64,000 nucleotides of DNA from Paenibacillus spiritus (lineage in GTDB: Bacteria; Bacillota; Bacilli; Paenibacillales; Paenibacillaceae), in the NCBI RefSeq assembly GCF_008710135.1, contig NZ_VYKK01000007.1, positions 62,001 through 126,000 of the forward strand, read 5' to 3'. The notes beneath the pieces were generated by a model. That model was not told the DNA's origin and ran no database searches. It saw only the letters and a program-made list of their open reading frames with translations. Numbering within the stretch: the first letter of the stretch is position 1; every line of letters begins with the position of its first letter. A program made the translations under genes and the position numbers. This document shows positions 26,536 to 34,870 of this stretch, piece by piece.

Positions 26536-26606
26536 GTCCGCATCCCCCGCTTGGCGAACAGCGGAAGAGGGCCTGACCCGTCGTGCTGACCCGGTCTTGC
26601 GGGATC

Positions 26607-27227
26607 TTACCGGCTCTTCGGGCCGGACGTCCGGCCGTCAGGCCCAGCAGCGCGCTCCAGCAGCCAGACCAGACCGCCCGCGGCAAGGGTAACGGCAACC
26701 GCGAGCACGGCCGATCCGCCGGCATGCAGCAGGAGCGCCGGAACCCAGAGGAGCGCAAGCGAGCGGTGCACGCTGCGCGTCCATTTATTGCGCACCTTAC
26801 GGATTATCACTCCGTAGGCAGCCAGAGCCGCGAGCAGCACCAAGGCGGCCAGACCGGAATAGATGTGGCTGTCTCCCGGCTTATTCAGCAGAAAGTAGGT
26901 CCCGTGAACGGCAATCAGCGCCAGCGCGGCCCAGCCCAGGAAGGGATGGAGCTTGCTTAGAAGCCTGGCCCCTTGGCGCACCGGAGCCGAAGGCGATTTC
27001 CGCTTGCGTCTGACCCAGAACCAGGAGAACGAGGCCGCGCCGAGGAACGGGACCGCCGTTCCCATTCTTTTAAACCACTCTTCGCTTCCTTCTCCCCCAT
27101 GCGGATGAGGCAAGCGTACGCCGCCGGCCGGTCCGGCGCCTGGGTGAAGAACCCCGGCGATCAGCAGGACGGCAGCAATCAATCCGGCGATCATCCCCGG
27201 TATCCATATTCTTCGGCTTGAACTCAT
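26607..27227 (-). CDS. Multipass membrane protein, predicted di-heme cytochrome b-like
   Basis: A 206-residue protein with about six TM segments and no recognised family name. Two of its helices each carry two His residues spaced 14 apart: KLHPFLGWAALALIAVHG (His94, His108) and SVHRSLALLWVPALLLHAGG (His154, His168). This 14-residue double-His pattern on two helices is the arrangement that holds two b-type hemes in ferric-reductase-like and cytochrome b561-type proteins. No flavin or NAD domain is present, so any electron donor is separate. ATG 27227 is preferred over 27233 for spacing from GGGGTGG. The heme prediction is inference. Confidence 0.7.
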   Translation of the reverse strand: MSSSRRIWIPGMIAGLIAAVLLIAGVLHPGAGPAGGVRLPHPHGGEGSEEWFKRMGTAVPFLGAASFSWFWVRRKRKSPSAPVRQGARLLSKLHPFLGWAALALIAVHGTYFLLNKPGDSHIYSGLAALVLLAALAAYGVIIRKVRNKWTRSVHRSLALLWVPALLLHAGGSAVLAVAVTLAAGGLVWLLERAAGPDGRTSGPKSR

Positions 27228-27380
27228 TTCCATCCACCCCGTCTCCCAAGATTGGTCTCAGCTTAACACGGCTCTATTAAAATTTTATGAACTCCTCATA
27301 AAGGATTCCGTTAGAGGGTAATGGGAGATAGCAGCAATGCGGCATTACGGCTACCCCATCATGTCAGGAGGCCATACCTT

Positions 27381-28271
27381 ATGAAATCAGCCCTACTCAT
27401 CATCAATCCTTCGTCCGGGCGCGAAGAAGCGCTCGGCTATGTGCATCAGGCGGAACGGGTGCTGCGGGACGCCGGATACGAGGCGGAAATCAAGCAGACC
27501 GGCGGGGTGGGCGATGCCACCCGGTTCTGCCTGTCCGCCTGTGAAGCCGGAGCCGACCTCGTCGTGTCGATCGGCGGCGACGGGACCCTGCATGAGACGA
27601 TCAACGGCCTGCGGGGCCAGAGCCGGCTGCCCCGGCTGGGAATCGTTCCGCTGGGAACGGTCAATGATTTTGCCCGGGCGCTTCATCTTCCGCTCGATCC
27701 GTCCGAGGCGATCCGCACGCTGGCCTCGCCGCACACCCGGCCGGTGGATGTCGGGGTAATGAACGGCCAGCTCTTCATCAACGTGGTCGCGGCGGGCACG
27801 CTCGCGGAATCGCTGTCGGCCGTTACGCCCGGCGACAAGTCCCGGATGGGCGCTTTTGCCTATGTCAAGGAAGGCGTGAAGGAACTGGCTTCCCCGACCA
27901 GCCATCCGCTGATCATCCGGACCGGAGGCAGGGAGTGGACGGCGGATTCGCCGCTCTTCCTTGCGGCCCTGACCAATTCGGTCGGAGGCTTTGAACGTCT
28001 GGCTCCCGATGCCGAAGTCGACGACGGTCTGCTGCACTGCTTCCTGGTGCGCGACCTGTCGCTGCTGCGCACCCTGACGGCAGGCCTGTCGCTTCTGTTC
28101 GGCAACCTGAAGAACCACCCGGATGTGACCTATTTTACCGCCAAGGAAGTCTCGGTCACTTCCTCCGCCCCCGTCCGGACGAATGTGGACGGCGAGGACG
28201 GCCCGCCGCTGCCGATCTCGCTCAGCCTTCTGCCGCGGCGGATCTCTGTGGTCGTTCCGGCCTCCGATTGA
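27381..28271 (+). CDS. Diacylglycerol/lipid kinase family protein (YegS/BmrU/DgkB-like)
   Basis: A 296-residue lipid kinase. N-terminal INPSSGREEA and the nucleotide-binding SIGGDGTLHETINGL are intact, with PLGTVNDFARAL completing the catalytic site. C-terminal FTAKEVSVTS and NVDGEDG match the family ending. It may phosphorylate diacylglycerol in phospholipid or LTA turnover. ATG 27381 follows AGGAGG by 9 bases; the frame is open upstream but without a site. The IF-3-like gene follows 63 bp downstream in the same direction with a shared terminator. Confidence 0.9.
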   Translation: MKSALLIINPSSGREEALGYVHQAERVLRDAGYEAEIKQTGGVGDATRFCLSACEAGADLVVSIGGDGTLHETINGLRGQSRLPRLGIVPLGTVNDFARALHLPLDPSEAIRTLASPHTRPVDVGVMNGQLFINVVAAGTLAESLSAVTPGDKSRMGAFAYVKEGVKELASPTSHPLIIRTGGREWTADSPLFLAALTNSVGGFERLAPDAEVDDGLLHCFLVRDLSLLRTLTAGLSLLFGNLKNHPDVTYFTAKEVSVTSSAPVRTNVDGEDGPPLPISLSLLPRRISVVVPASD

Positions 28272-28334
28272 AGACCGCTCCGTTCCTCGTATATGATGGA
28301 GGTATCCATCTGGATACAGGGAGGCTTACAGAAC

Positions 28335-28820
28335 GTGGCTGTACTCATCAATGAACAGATCCGGGCCGCCGAGGTGGATCTCACCGGCCTGGACGGAGAG
28401 GCGCTCGGCGTCGTGTCCCGGGAAGAAGCGCTGGCCCTCGCCAGAGCCGCCAAGGCCGACCTCGTCTGCACCTCGCTCCTGAGCAGTCCTCCGCCCTGCC
28501 GTCTTGCCGCCAAGGGCACCGGCAAAGCCCGGACGCCCAAGCCTACGGCGCCGGGCGCGGCGGCAGCCAAGGCGAAGGAGCTTCGCCTTACGCCCGGCAT
28601 CGAGGAGCATGACTACAGGACGAAGCTCCGCCAGGCGGACAAGCTGCTGCGCGGCGGAACGCCATTGCAGCTCGTCGTCCGGGCTGCCGGCGCCAAGGAG
28701 GCCGCCGCGGCCAAGGCGGTGCTGGAGCGGCTGCTGGCCGACCTCAAGGAGGCCGGCGTCCGCGAGAGCGGCATTCAGACCAGCGGCAAAGGCGCTCAGG
28801 TGAAGGTGAACCCGCGTTAG
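28335..28820 (+). CDS. Divergent translation initiation factor IF-3 paralogue
   Basis: A 161-residue protein with clear two-domain IF-3 architecture. The N-domain has LINEQIRAAEVDL, GEALGVVSREEALALA and PPPCRL; the C-domain has KELRLTPGIEEHDYRTKLRQADKLL. The start is GTG 28335, about 10 bases after GGGAGG. In canonical IF-3 the next C-domain segment is V-R-F-(R/K)-G-R-E/A-I, whose basic residues contact the 30S subunit. Here it reads VVRAAGAKEAAAAK (residues 114-127), with the aromatic and central basic residues lost. The inter-domain linker is Ala/Pro-rich instead of Lys/Gln-rich. It is not next to rpmI or rplT, so it is not the housekeeping infC. It could be a specialised, attenuated or non-initiating ribosome factor. 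Confidence 0.82.
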   Translation: MAVLINEQIRAAEVDLTGLDGEALGVVSREEALALARAAKADLVCTSLLSSPPPCRLAAKGTGKARTPKPTAPGAAAAKAKELRLTPGIEEHDYRTKLRQADKLLRGGTPLQLVVRAAGAKEAAAAKAVLERLLADLKEAGVRESGIQTSGKGAQVKVNPR

Positions 28821-28983
28821 CGGGACGCCCGCCAGGCGCTGCGTTCGGGTCCGGACGCCGGACTCGGGACGCGGGGAGCGCGGCTCGGAACTCCGGGAGC
28901 GCCCCTGCTCTACCGCCTGCGGGATGCTCTCCGCCCTGCGGCGCCCTGCGGCGGGTCTGATCCGCCGCTTGGCCTATAGCACA

Positions 28984-29023
28984 ACATCCCCGTTCCACGA
29001 TGGAACGGGGATGTCCTTTTTTT
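28984..29023 (+). terminator. Intrinsic terminator downstream of the IF-3-like gene
   Basis: A 14-bp perfect stem, ACATCCCCGTTCCA (28984-28997) with its complement at 29001-29014, followed by a T-run to 29023. The GC-rich stretch 28821-28983 holds no gene. Confidence 0.9.
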
Positions 29024-32000
29024 ACTTCATCTCATCCTTCAGCGTCCGGACCCAAGTCTCTCCGCCGCTCTTGCGGTCGGCTTCATGTGATTGCGTCGCT
29101 TCCTGAATGTCGCCGAACGCCCAGTAGGACGCCGGTACATCCGGGAACTGCGGGGCAAGACCGGCCAGCGGTCCGCGGTACAGCATCCGGTTAATCATCG
29201 TCACGGCTTCAGCGCGCGTGATCTTCAGATTCGGCTTGAATGTGGCATCGGGATAGCCCGACACGAACTTGCCGCCGTACAGACTCTCGATTGCATTCGC
29301 CGCCCAATGGCCGCTTAGATCGGCAAAATGCGGCGTGACGGCAGGCTTCACGTCAAGCTTCAGGAACTTCGCCATGACCGCCGCGATTTCACCGCGCGTC
29401 ACCGGCTCCTCCGGCCGGAAGGTTCCGTCCGCATAGCCGCTGAAATAAGCGTTCCCGGCCGCGATGCGGATGTAGTTCGCCGCCCAGTGGCCGCTTGGCA
29501 CATCCTTGAAGACCGGCGCTGCGCTCGGCTGCGCGTTCTCGGTCAGACGGGCGACAATTGCCGCGAGCTCCGCGCGCGTCAGGCTCTTCGCCGTCTTGAA
29601 CTGTCCGTCCGGGTAGCCCAGAATGTAGCGCTGGTGCTTCAGTTCGCCGTAGCGGTTGGAGTACACCTTCAGCTTCGCCGAAGATGCCGCCTTTGCCGGC
29701 TGCGCCTGGCTGCCGCCCGTCAGGGACGCCTTGACTTCGTAAGCCTGCTCGGCCCCGCCGAGCTGCGGCCATTGTACAGTCAGTTCACGGTGGCCGGTTT
29801 GTCCCGGCGCCAGCCGGTCCACCGGCCAGGTTACCGTGCTGCCGGCCACAATGCCGCCGTCCGCACGGACAACGACGACGCCTTCCGGCAGCGAGACTTC
29901 AAGCGTTCCGCCGACCAGCGTACCGATACCGTTCTGAGCGTAATCGACGGATACGGTGGAGGTCCCGCCCTCTTCCACCAGATTGCGGTCAAGGCTGACC
30001 GACACGGACGGGGCCAGGATCGGGCCATCCGGCTCCGAAGCCGGGAGAGCCGTCCGTTCGGTTACCGGAGCCAGGGAAATGTCGTGGCGCACCAGTTCGG
30101 TCTCCACGGGAATGGTCTGGCTGGTATACGTCTCATAGCCCGGCTTGCTGACGACCAGATAGTAGTCGGTATGCGGATAGACCATATAGGCGTACAGCCC
30201 CTGCGCGTTGCTGGTCTGTTCCGGGCTCGCATTGTCATTCGGGGCAAAGCCCGGAATCGCCGGGAGCGTTACGGGCGAGCCGGCCTTGCTGCCGTTGCGC
30301 GCCGTCTGCGCATAATAGAGCGTTACGGTTGCGCCTTCCACCGGCTTGCCGGTTACGCGGTCTGTAATGGCGCCGTACGGGTCAACCAGTTCTTCCGAAA
30401 TGTTCATTTCCCCGTCCGCCGTTACCTTGACTTCGCTCTTCTGAATCGTAATTTCCTGACCCGGCCCCACTTCATACCGAATCTCCATTACATAGGTTCC
30501 CAGAGCCAGACCGTCGGCGCTGAATACGCCGCTTGTCTCGGTCGAGAAGGCTTTGGGGGAACCGTTCTCCAGGATATATTGTCCGGTTGCCGCATCCTTG
30601 AGATAAACCTTCGTTTTGCGGATCAATTCTTCGGATACGGCGCGTGTTCCGCCTTCCGGTTCTTTCATCAGAATGATGCCGGTTGCGGTCTTGGCGGAAT
30701 CGTAATTCTCCTGACCGGTGCCGCTCACCGAGCCGACTTCGGCTGTCTGCTTGTATGTGACCGGCGTCGGAACGCCGCCGACCATAACGTTCTGGGTTAC
30801 TTCCACGGTATAGACCGCGCTGCCTTTGGGCACCGCAACCGAGTAGGAACCGTCCGCGCCCGTTACCGCCGTCTCGTCAAAATCAACGCCCGGCGTAATG
30901 ACATTGTCGCCGTTCAGATCCAGCGTCACACGGACGGTCGCGCCGGCGACCTTCTCATTGGCGTTGCCGCGGGTAATGAAGCCGCTGACGACAGCCGGCT
31001 GGAAGGTAACCAGAATCTCGTCCTTCGCATGGAGGCCCTTCGTCAGATCGAGCGCTTCGGCTTCCACCTGCACCTTTTGTTCCTGATTGGAAGAGAGGTC
31101 CGCCGACCGGTAGGTCGTCGCCGCCCGTCCCAGCGCGTCGGTCCGCACACGGTCGGAGCCGACAAAGGTGCCGAGGCCCGAAGGCACGGAGAAGACCACT
31201 TCCGTGTCCGGCAGCGGCATGCCGCTGCTGTCGGTCAGCACAGCGCTCAGCTCGGTCGTCGAGCGCCCGTCGCCGACGATGCGGTCCGGCGCCGCCTGGA
31301 GCGAGAGTGAATACGCCAATACCCGGAAGCCGTTGTCGGCCAGATTTGTCTCGGCCGGAAGCAGGGTACCGTCCGCTTTGTAGGCTTGGAAGGTTGCCGT
31401 ATAGGTGCCTGCCGCCAGCGGCGCTGTCAGCAGATAGCTGGTGTTCTCCCACTGCTTGTAGCCGTCTTGCAGATAAGTGGACGGATTGCCCAGCACAAGA
31501 GTGACCGTGCCGCCTTCAATCTGTGCCTTCACCGTCTGGGCCTGCAGCGAACTGACGGCCGAGAGCTTCAGGCCATAGCCGGGAACGGCTGCTGCAAGCG
31601 TGCTGTCGCCTTCCGGCTTGTTGCCGGTCCACCCGTTCAGGGCTTTATTCATCTGAATCGTCACCTGCATCGGCGCGCTGGTCTGCCCGTCCGCATCGGT
31701 CACCGTGAAGCTGAAGCTGTCGGTGCCTGAGGTGAATGCCGGGTCCGGCGCATACAGGTAGGAGCTGCCGCTCTGGAGCGTCAGCACCCCACGGGTCGGC
31801 GGGCTCGTAATCTGGTAGACCAGACCGGTGACCGTCTCGCGGTCGCTGCCCTGAAGCTCAATCACCGCTGTGCCGGCACCTTCGTTGAGGTCGACCTGCT
31901 GCGGCGAAGCGACCGGGACGCCGTTATAGGCGATCGTGACTTGACCTGCTTCCGCAGCATCCTGTCTGCCGTCATGTGCCTTCCAGGGGAAGGTCACAAC

Positions 32001-34310
32001 GGAACCGGCTGGGAGCTCGGCATCCGGCGTGAACGTCAGACTGCCAAGATCGAAGAGCGCTACCGTATTGGCGCCCGGCGCCAAATACACAGCCGACGAC
32101 ACACTGGTGTACCACAGCTTGCCGCTGCCGGCAAAGTCCGCAGGCAGCTCAATCGTTACATGATCCAGCGCATCGCCCTCGACATCGCTGTAGGCGGGGG
32201 CGATGGTGAAATCAGCAGCGGTGAAAGCGACGCTGTCCCCGCTGAGGCCCGTCTTCTGAATTGTTCCCGATACCGGGGGCGAATTCAGGAAGAGCGTCAC
32301 GTTTTGCGGCGCAGCGGCGTATTCCTTGCCGTCCGAGGCAGTCCATTGCCAGACGGCTGTTCCGGTGAAATCCGGGGCCGGCACAAAGACAAGCTGTCCC
32401 ACCTGCGCTGCGGGAATGATCTGTCCGGCCGTAACCGGCGTTCCGTTCAGCTTAAGCGCTCCGAAGGCGGCGTCCGGCAGCGTTACCGCCTTGATGGCCG
32501 ACAGCGGCTCGCTGTTGGAATCCGAATAGGAGGCGGTTGTAAAATCCGTCAAGGCAAAGCTCAAATTGGAGCCTTTGACGCCATCTTTGGTAACCGGCCC
32601 GATCACCGGAGCCGTGTTCGCCGTCAGCGTCACCGCTGCGGCGGCCGCAGCATACTGTGAAGCGTCCTTGCCGTTCCACTGGAAGCTGACCGTTCCCATG
32701 AATCCGCCGGCAGCGGCGGTCGGAACGAAGCGCAGATTGCCGATATCGGCAACCGGAATTTCCTGGTTGACGGCAACGTCCGTTCCGTTCAGCACCAGCT
32801 TGCCGGCCGAAACCGCCGGCAGCGACTCGAACCGGATCCCGGTCAGGGCAGGGCCGTTGGAGGCGCCGCTCAATTTGGTGAAGACGGCTTTGAAATCGGC
32901 AGACGAGAAGCCCAACGGCTCATACTGGAAGGCTGCCTTGTTCACCGGTCCGGTCGCCGGATCATTCAGAGACGTGTAGGTGACCGTTTGGGAAGCCTGG
33001 GACCAGTCCGAAGACTGATAGCCGGTTCCGTTGCCGACCGCCTGCACCTTCACCGTGTAGTTGCCGGTAGCCAATTCCCGGTCGGCCAGTTCAATTGACA
33101 GGGAGCTGCCGTTGTCGATGTCGCCGCCGATCTGAAGGTTGTTCGAATCAAAAATCTGCACCTTATACTTCACCGCATTTGGTACAGCCGCCCAGCTTAC
33201 GACCGTGCCGCTGACCGACGGGACCGGCGCAGGCAGCTTCGCCGTGATAACGGACGAATCGGTGGCAGGCACCGATGGATTGCCCGCCTGGTTCACTACA
33301 CTTGCCGAAAGGCTGATGTTCCCTGCCGGCCAGGCGGACACATCCATATCCACGGCATAGCCGCCGGACTGAACGGTTGCGGTGTAGGCATGGGTCGTTC
33401 CCGCGCTGTCCGTCACCACAATATTGACGGTCTGTCCCGCTTCCGCACTTGTAGTGCCGCTGACCCGGACTTGGGTCAAGTCTTCGTCGCCTGCGGTCAG
33501 CTTGCCGTCTGCGCCGTCGCTGATTGAAGCGGTAATGGTAGGCGAAGAAGCGTTGTTGTATTCCTGCGGGTTGCTGAACACCCCGCCAGCAGCGCCAAAG
33601 TTGACCGAGAACAAACGGTCGCTAAGCGCCCCTTCATTCCCCATCGTCACGTATACCGTGCTGACCGGCGCCGTGTACGACGCAATGGCTGATGCGGAGT
33701 TATCAAAGCTCCGGTCTGGCAGACCGGAGGAGATCCCCAAGAACCGGGTTTTATTGCCTACCGTACTGATGGTCAGTCCGCAGGACCGGTCTTTTGTATA
33801 CTTGGTGAACCCGGCCAGTTCAACAAATTCCTTGCGTGTGCTGCTGCTTCCGTCGATATCAATAACCGTTGTATAGAAATTATACAAGAATACCGGATTC
33901 GACGATCCGCCGAGCACAAAGTCGATTTTGTAATCGACCGATCCCGTACTGCCCGTCGTTGTAAGCATCGGGTTCAGACGCTTGTTGATGCTGGCGTTGC
34001 CGTCGGTCTGATCGACATCCCCGACCGTCATCGTATTGGTCACGCCCGTAAGGGTGAGCAGCGCGTCTACGGTCACTCCGTCTTTGGTCAGCACATTGCT
34101 GTACCGGTAGACGGCGTTCTGTTGATTGGCCGTTCCGCTTACCAAAGTCGGTACGCCGAAATTCATCTGGTTGTATTCGACATTCACGAGCGTCGCCGGA
34201 GCGGCGCTGGCCCTTTCCGCAGGAATGACTCCCGCCCAGATGGATATAAGCAGCAGCACGCAGAGCGCCGCGTGTTGACTTTTGGCAAGCCAGCCTGAAG
34301 TTCTGGTCAT
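29022..34310 (-). CDS. Giant SLH-domain surface protein with Ig-like and carboxypeptidase-regulatory-like modules
   Basis: A 1762-residue exported protein. A signal peptide (about 1-36, ending ERASAAP) is followed by a unique N-terminal region. A fibronectin-type segment comes next, then three or four related modules of about 100 residues (about 470-860). These share the pattern of a short Ala/Gly-rich strand, KLVLNGTDV or ALKLNGTPV, LRFVP or LVFVP, and a Trp-containing end. Invasin/Big-1-like and carboxypeptidase-regulatory-like domains follow (YSLSLQAAPDRIVGDGRSTT; GATVRVTLDLNGDN). Three C-terminal SLH repeats (about 1560-1725) include YILGYPDGQFKTAKSLTRAE and FSGYADGTFRPEEPVTRGE. No catalytic site is seen, so an adhesive or structural surface role is inferred. 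ATG 34310 follows GGGAGAGGA. A leader of roughly 200-250 bases lies upstream. Confidence 0.88.
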   Translation of the reverse strand: MTRTSGWLAKSQHAALCVLLLISIWAGVIPAERASAAPATLVNVEYNQMNFGVPTLVSGTANQQNAVYRYSNVLTKDGVTVDALLTLTGVTNTMTVGDVDQTDGNASINKRLNPMLTTTGSTGSVDYKIDFVLGGSSNPVFLYNFYTTVIDIDGSSSTRKEFVELAGFTKYTKDRSCGLTISTVGNKTRFLGISSGLPDRSFDNSASAIASYTAPVSTVYVTMGNEGALSDRLFSVNFGAAGGVFSNPQEYNNASSPTITASISDGADGKLTAGDEDLTQVRVSGTTSAEAGQTVNIVVTDSAGTTHAYTATVQSGGYAVDMDVSAWPAGNISLSASVVNQAGNPSVPATDSSVITAKLPAPVPSVSGTVVSWAAVPNAVKYKVQIFDSNNLQIGGDIDNGSSLSIELADRELATGNYTVKVQAVGNGTGYQSSDWSQASQTVTYTSLNDPATGPVNKAAFQYEPLGFSSADFKAVFTKLSGASNGPALTGIRFESLPAVSAGKLVLNGTDVAVNQEIPVADIGNLRFVPTAAAGGFMGTVSFQWNGKDASQYAAAAAAVTLTANTAPVIGPVTKDGVKGSNLSFALTDFTTASYSDSNSEPLSAIKAVTLPDAAFGALKLNGTPVTAGQIIPAAQVGQLVFVPAPDFTGTAVWQWTASDGKEYAAAPQNVTLFLNSPPVSGTIQKTGLSGDSVAFTAADFTIAPAYSDVEGDALDHVTIELPADFAGSGKLWYTSVSSAVYLAPGANTVALFDLGSLTFTPDAELPAGSVVTFPWKAHDGRQDAAEAGQVTIAYNGVPVASPQQVDLNEGAGTAVIELQGSDRETVTGLVYQITSPPTRGVLTLQSGSSYLYAPDPAFTSGTDSFSFTVTDADGQTSAPMQVTIQMNKALNGWTGNKPEGDSTLAAAVPGYGLKLSAVSSLQAQTVKAQIEGGTVTLVLGNPSTYLQDGYKQWENTSYLLTAPLAAGTYTATFQAYKADGTLLPAETNLADNGFRVLAYSLSLQAAPDRIVGDGRSTTELSAVLTDSSGMPLPDTEVVFSVPSGLGTFVGSDRVRTDALGRAATTYRSADLSSNQEQKVQVEAEALDLTKGLHAKDEILVTFQPAVVSGFITRGNANEKVAGATVRVTLDLNGDNVITPGVDFDETAVTGADGSYSVAVPKGSAVYTVEVTQNVMVGGVPTPVTYKQTAEVGSVSGTGQENYDSAKTATGIILMKEPEGGTRAVSEELIRKTKVYLKDAATGQYILENGSPKAFSTETSGVFSADGLALGTYVMEIRYEVGPGQEITIQKSEVKVTADGEMNISEELVDPYGAITDRVTGKPVEGATVTLYYAQTARNGSKAGSPVTLPAIPGFAPNDNASPEQTSNAQGLYAYMVYPHTDYYLVVSKPGYETYTSQTIPVETELVRHDISLAPVTERTALPASEPDGPILAPSVSVSLDRNLVEEGGTSTVSVDYAQNGIGTLVGGTLEVSLPEGVVVVRADGGIVAGSTVTWPVDRLAPGQTGHRELTVQWPQLGGAEQAYEVKASLTGGSQAQPAKAASSAKLKVYSNRYGELKHQRYILGYPDGQFKTAKSLTRAELAAIVARLTENAQPSAAPVFKDVPSGHWAANYIRIAAGNAYFSGYADGTFRPEEPVTRGEIAAVMAKFLKLDVKPAVTPHFADLSGHWAANAIESLYGGKFVSGYPDATFKPNLKITRAEAVTMINRMLYRGPLAGLAPQFPDVPASYWAFGDIQEATQSHEADRKSGGETWVRTLKDEMK

Positions 34311-34390
34311 TCGACTTATCCTCTCCCTTGTTGAGTAATAGATTTCGGCTGAAAGTTACGGGACAGGAAGGCCCTTTCCCGCCTTGTCGC

Positions 34391-34560
34391 CAAATTAATT
34401 TATCGGATTAACCCTACAAATTAATTAGATTTAAATTCTTATTAAATCCGGCAAAAAAGCCGGAAAACCCGGCGAACTGCCCGGGGTCTCCCGCATCTTT
34501 CGCATAAAAGGCTCCGCCTGGGATCAAGCTATCCTTTAGCGCCCATCCCGGGCGCAATTT
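34391..34560 (-). promoter_or_regulatory. Candidate structured leader and repeat pair upstream of the SLH protein gene
   Basis: The direct repeats CAAATTAATT at 34391-34400 and 34417-34426 are 26 bp apart, in an AT-rich block. Further upstream on the minus strand, short GC-rich inverted repeats cluster at 34446-34556: CCGGC/GCCGG around a T6 loop, CCCGG/CCGGG, GGC/GCC and GGAT/ATCC. This could be a regulated 5' leader or a tlp/SLH intergenic terminator. It does not match a riboswitch consensus I can recall. Confidence 0.35.
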
Positions 34561-34581
34561 GAGTGCAAGGAGCGATCTCCC

Positions 34582-34806
34582 ATGGCCAAGCCGGACAACC
34601 GCGCCGACAATGTGGCGCATCTGCAGAAGAATATCCAGAATACGCAGCAGAATCTGCATGAAGCCGAATCATACTTGAACGAATTCGCCTCCGAAATCGG
34701 CGGTGAGGAGAAGAGCCAGATCGAGGCCAAGAACGAACGCCGCCGCGAGAGTATTGAAGGCTTCCGAGAGGAAGTCAAGGACGAGGCCCGGCACAGCGAA
34801 GAATAG
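34582..34806 (+). CDS. tlp: Small acid-soluble spore protein Tlp
   Basis: A 74-residue highly charged spore protein. It matches the Tlp pattern closely: PDNRADNVAHLQKNIQNTQQN, an EAES helix, then KNERRRESIEGFREEVKDE. The usual length in Bacillus is about 80. Tlp is made in the forespore under sigma-G and is packaged in the spore core, although its exact role is minor. AAGGAG lies about 10 bases before ATG 34582. It is evidence that the host forms endospores. Confidence 0.92.
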   Translation: MAKPDNRADNVAHLQKNIQNTQQNLHEAESYLNEFASEIGGEEKSQIEAKNERRRESIEGFREEVKDEARHSEE

Positions 34807-34821
34807 GCCCGTTCAAGCGCC

Positions 34822-34868
34822 AACGGCGTCCCGCCCACCTGATTCACTCAGGTGAGCCGGACGCCGTT
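34822..34868. terminator. Bidirectional hairpin between tlp and the GH65 gene
   Basis: AACGGCGTCC (34822-34831) pairs with GGACGCCGTT (34859-34868), with an inner CACCTGA/TCAGGTG stem. The two flanking genes converge on it. The T-tract is weak (TTATTCATT). Confidence 0.7.
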
Positions 34869-34870
34869 AT

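Noticed and set aside
34430..34560. Possible c-di-GMP or c-di-AMP riboswitch upstream of the SLH gene
   Set aside because: The invariant GACGCAAAGCC and GAAA tetraloop features of GEMM RNAs and the conserved ydaO blocks are not present on either strand.
34822..34868. CRISPR or tandem-repeat array among the many hairpins
   Set aside because: The hairpins are unique sequences at gene ends. No regularly spaced direct repeats were seen in the window.
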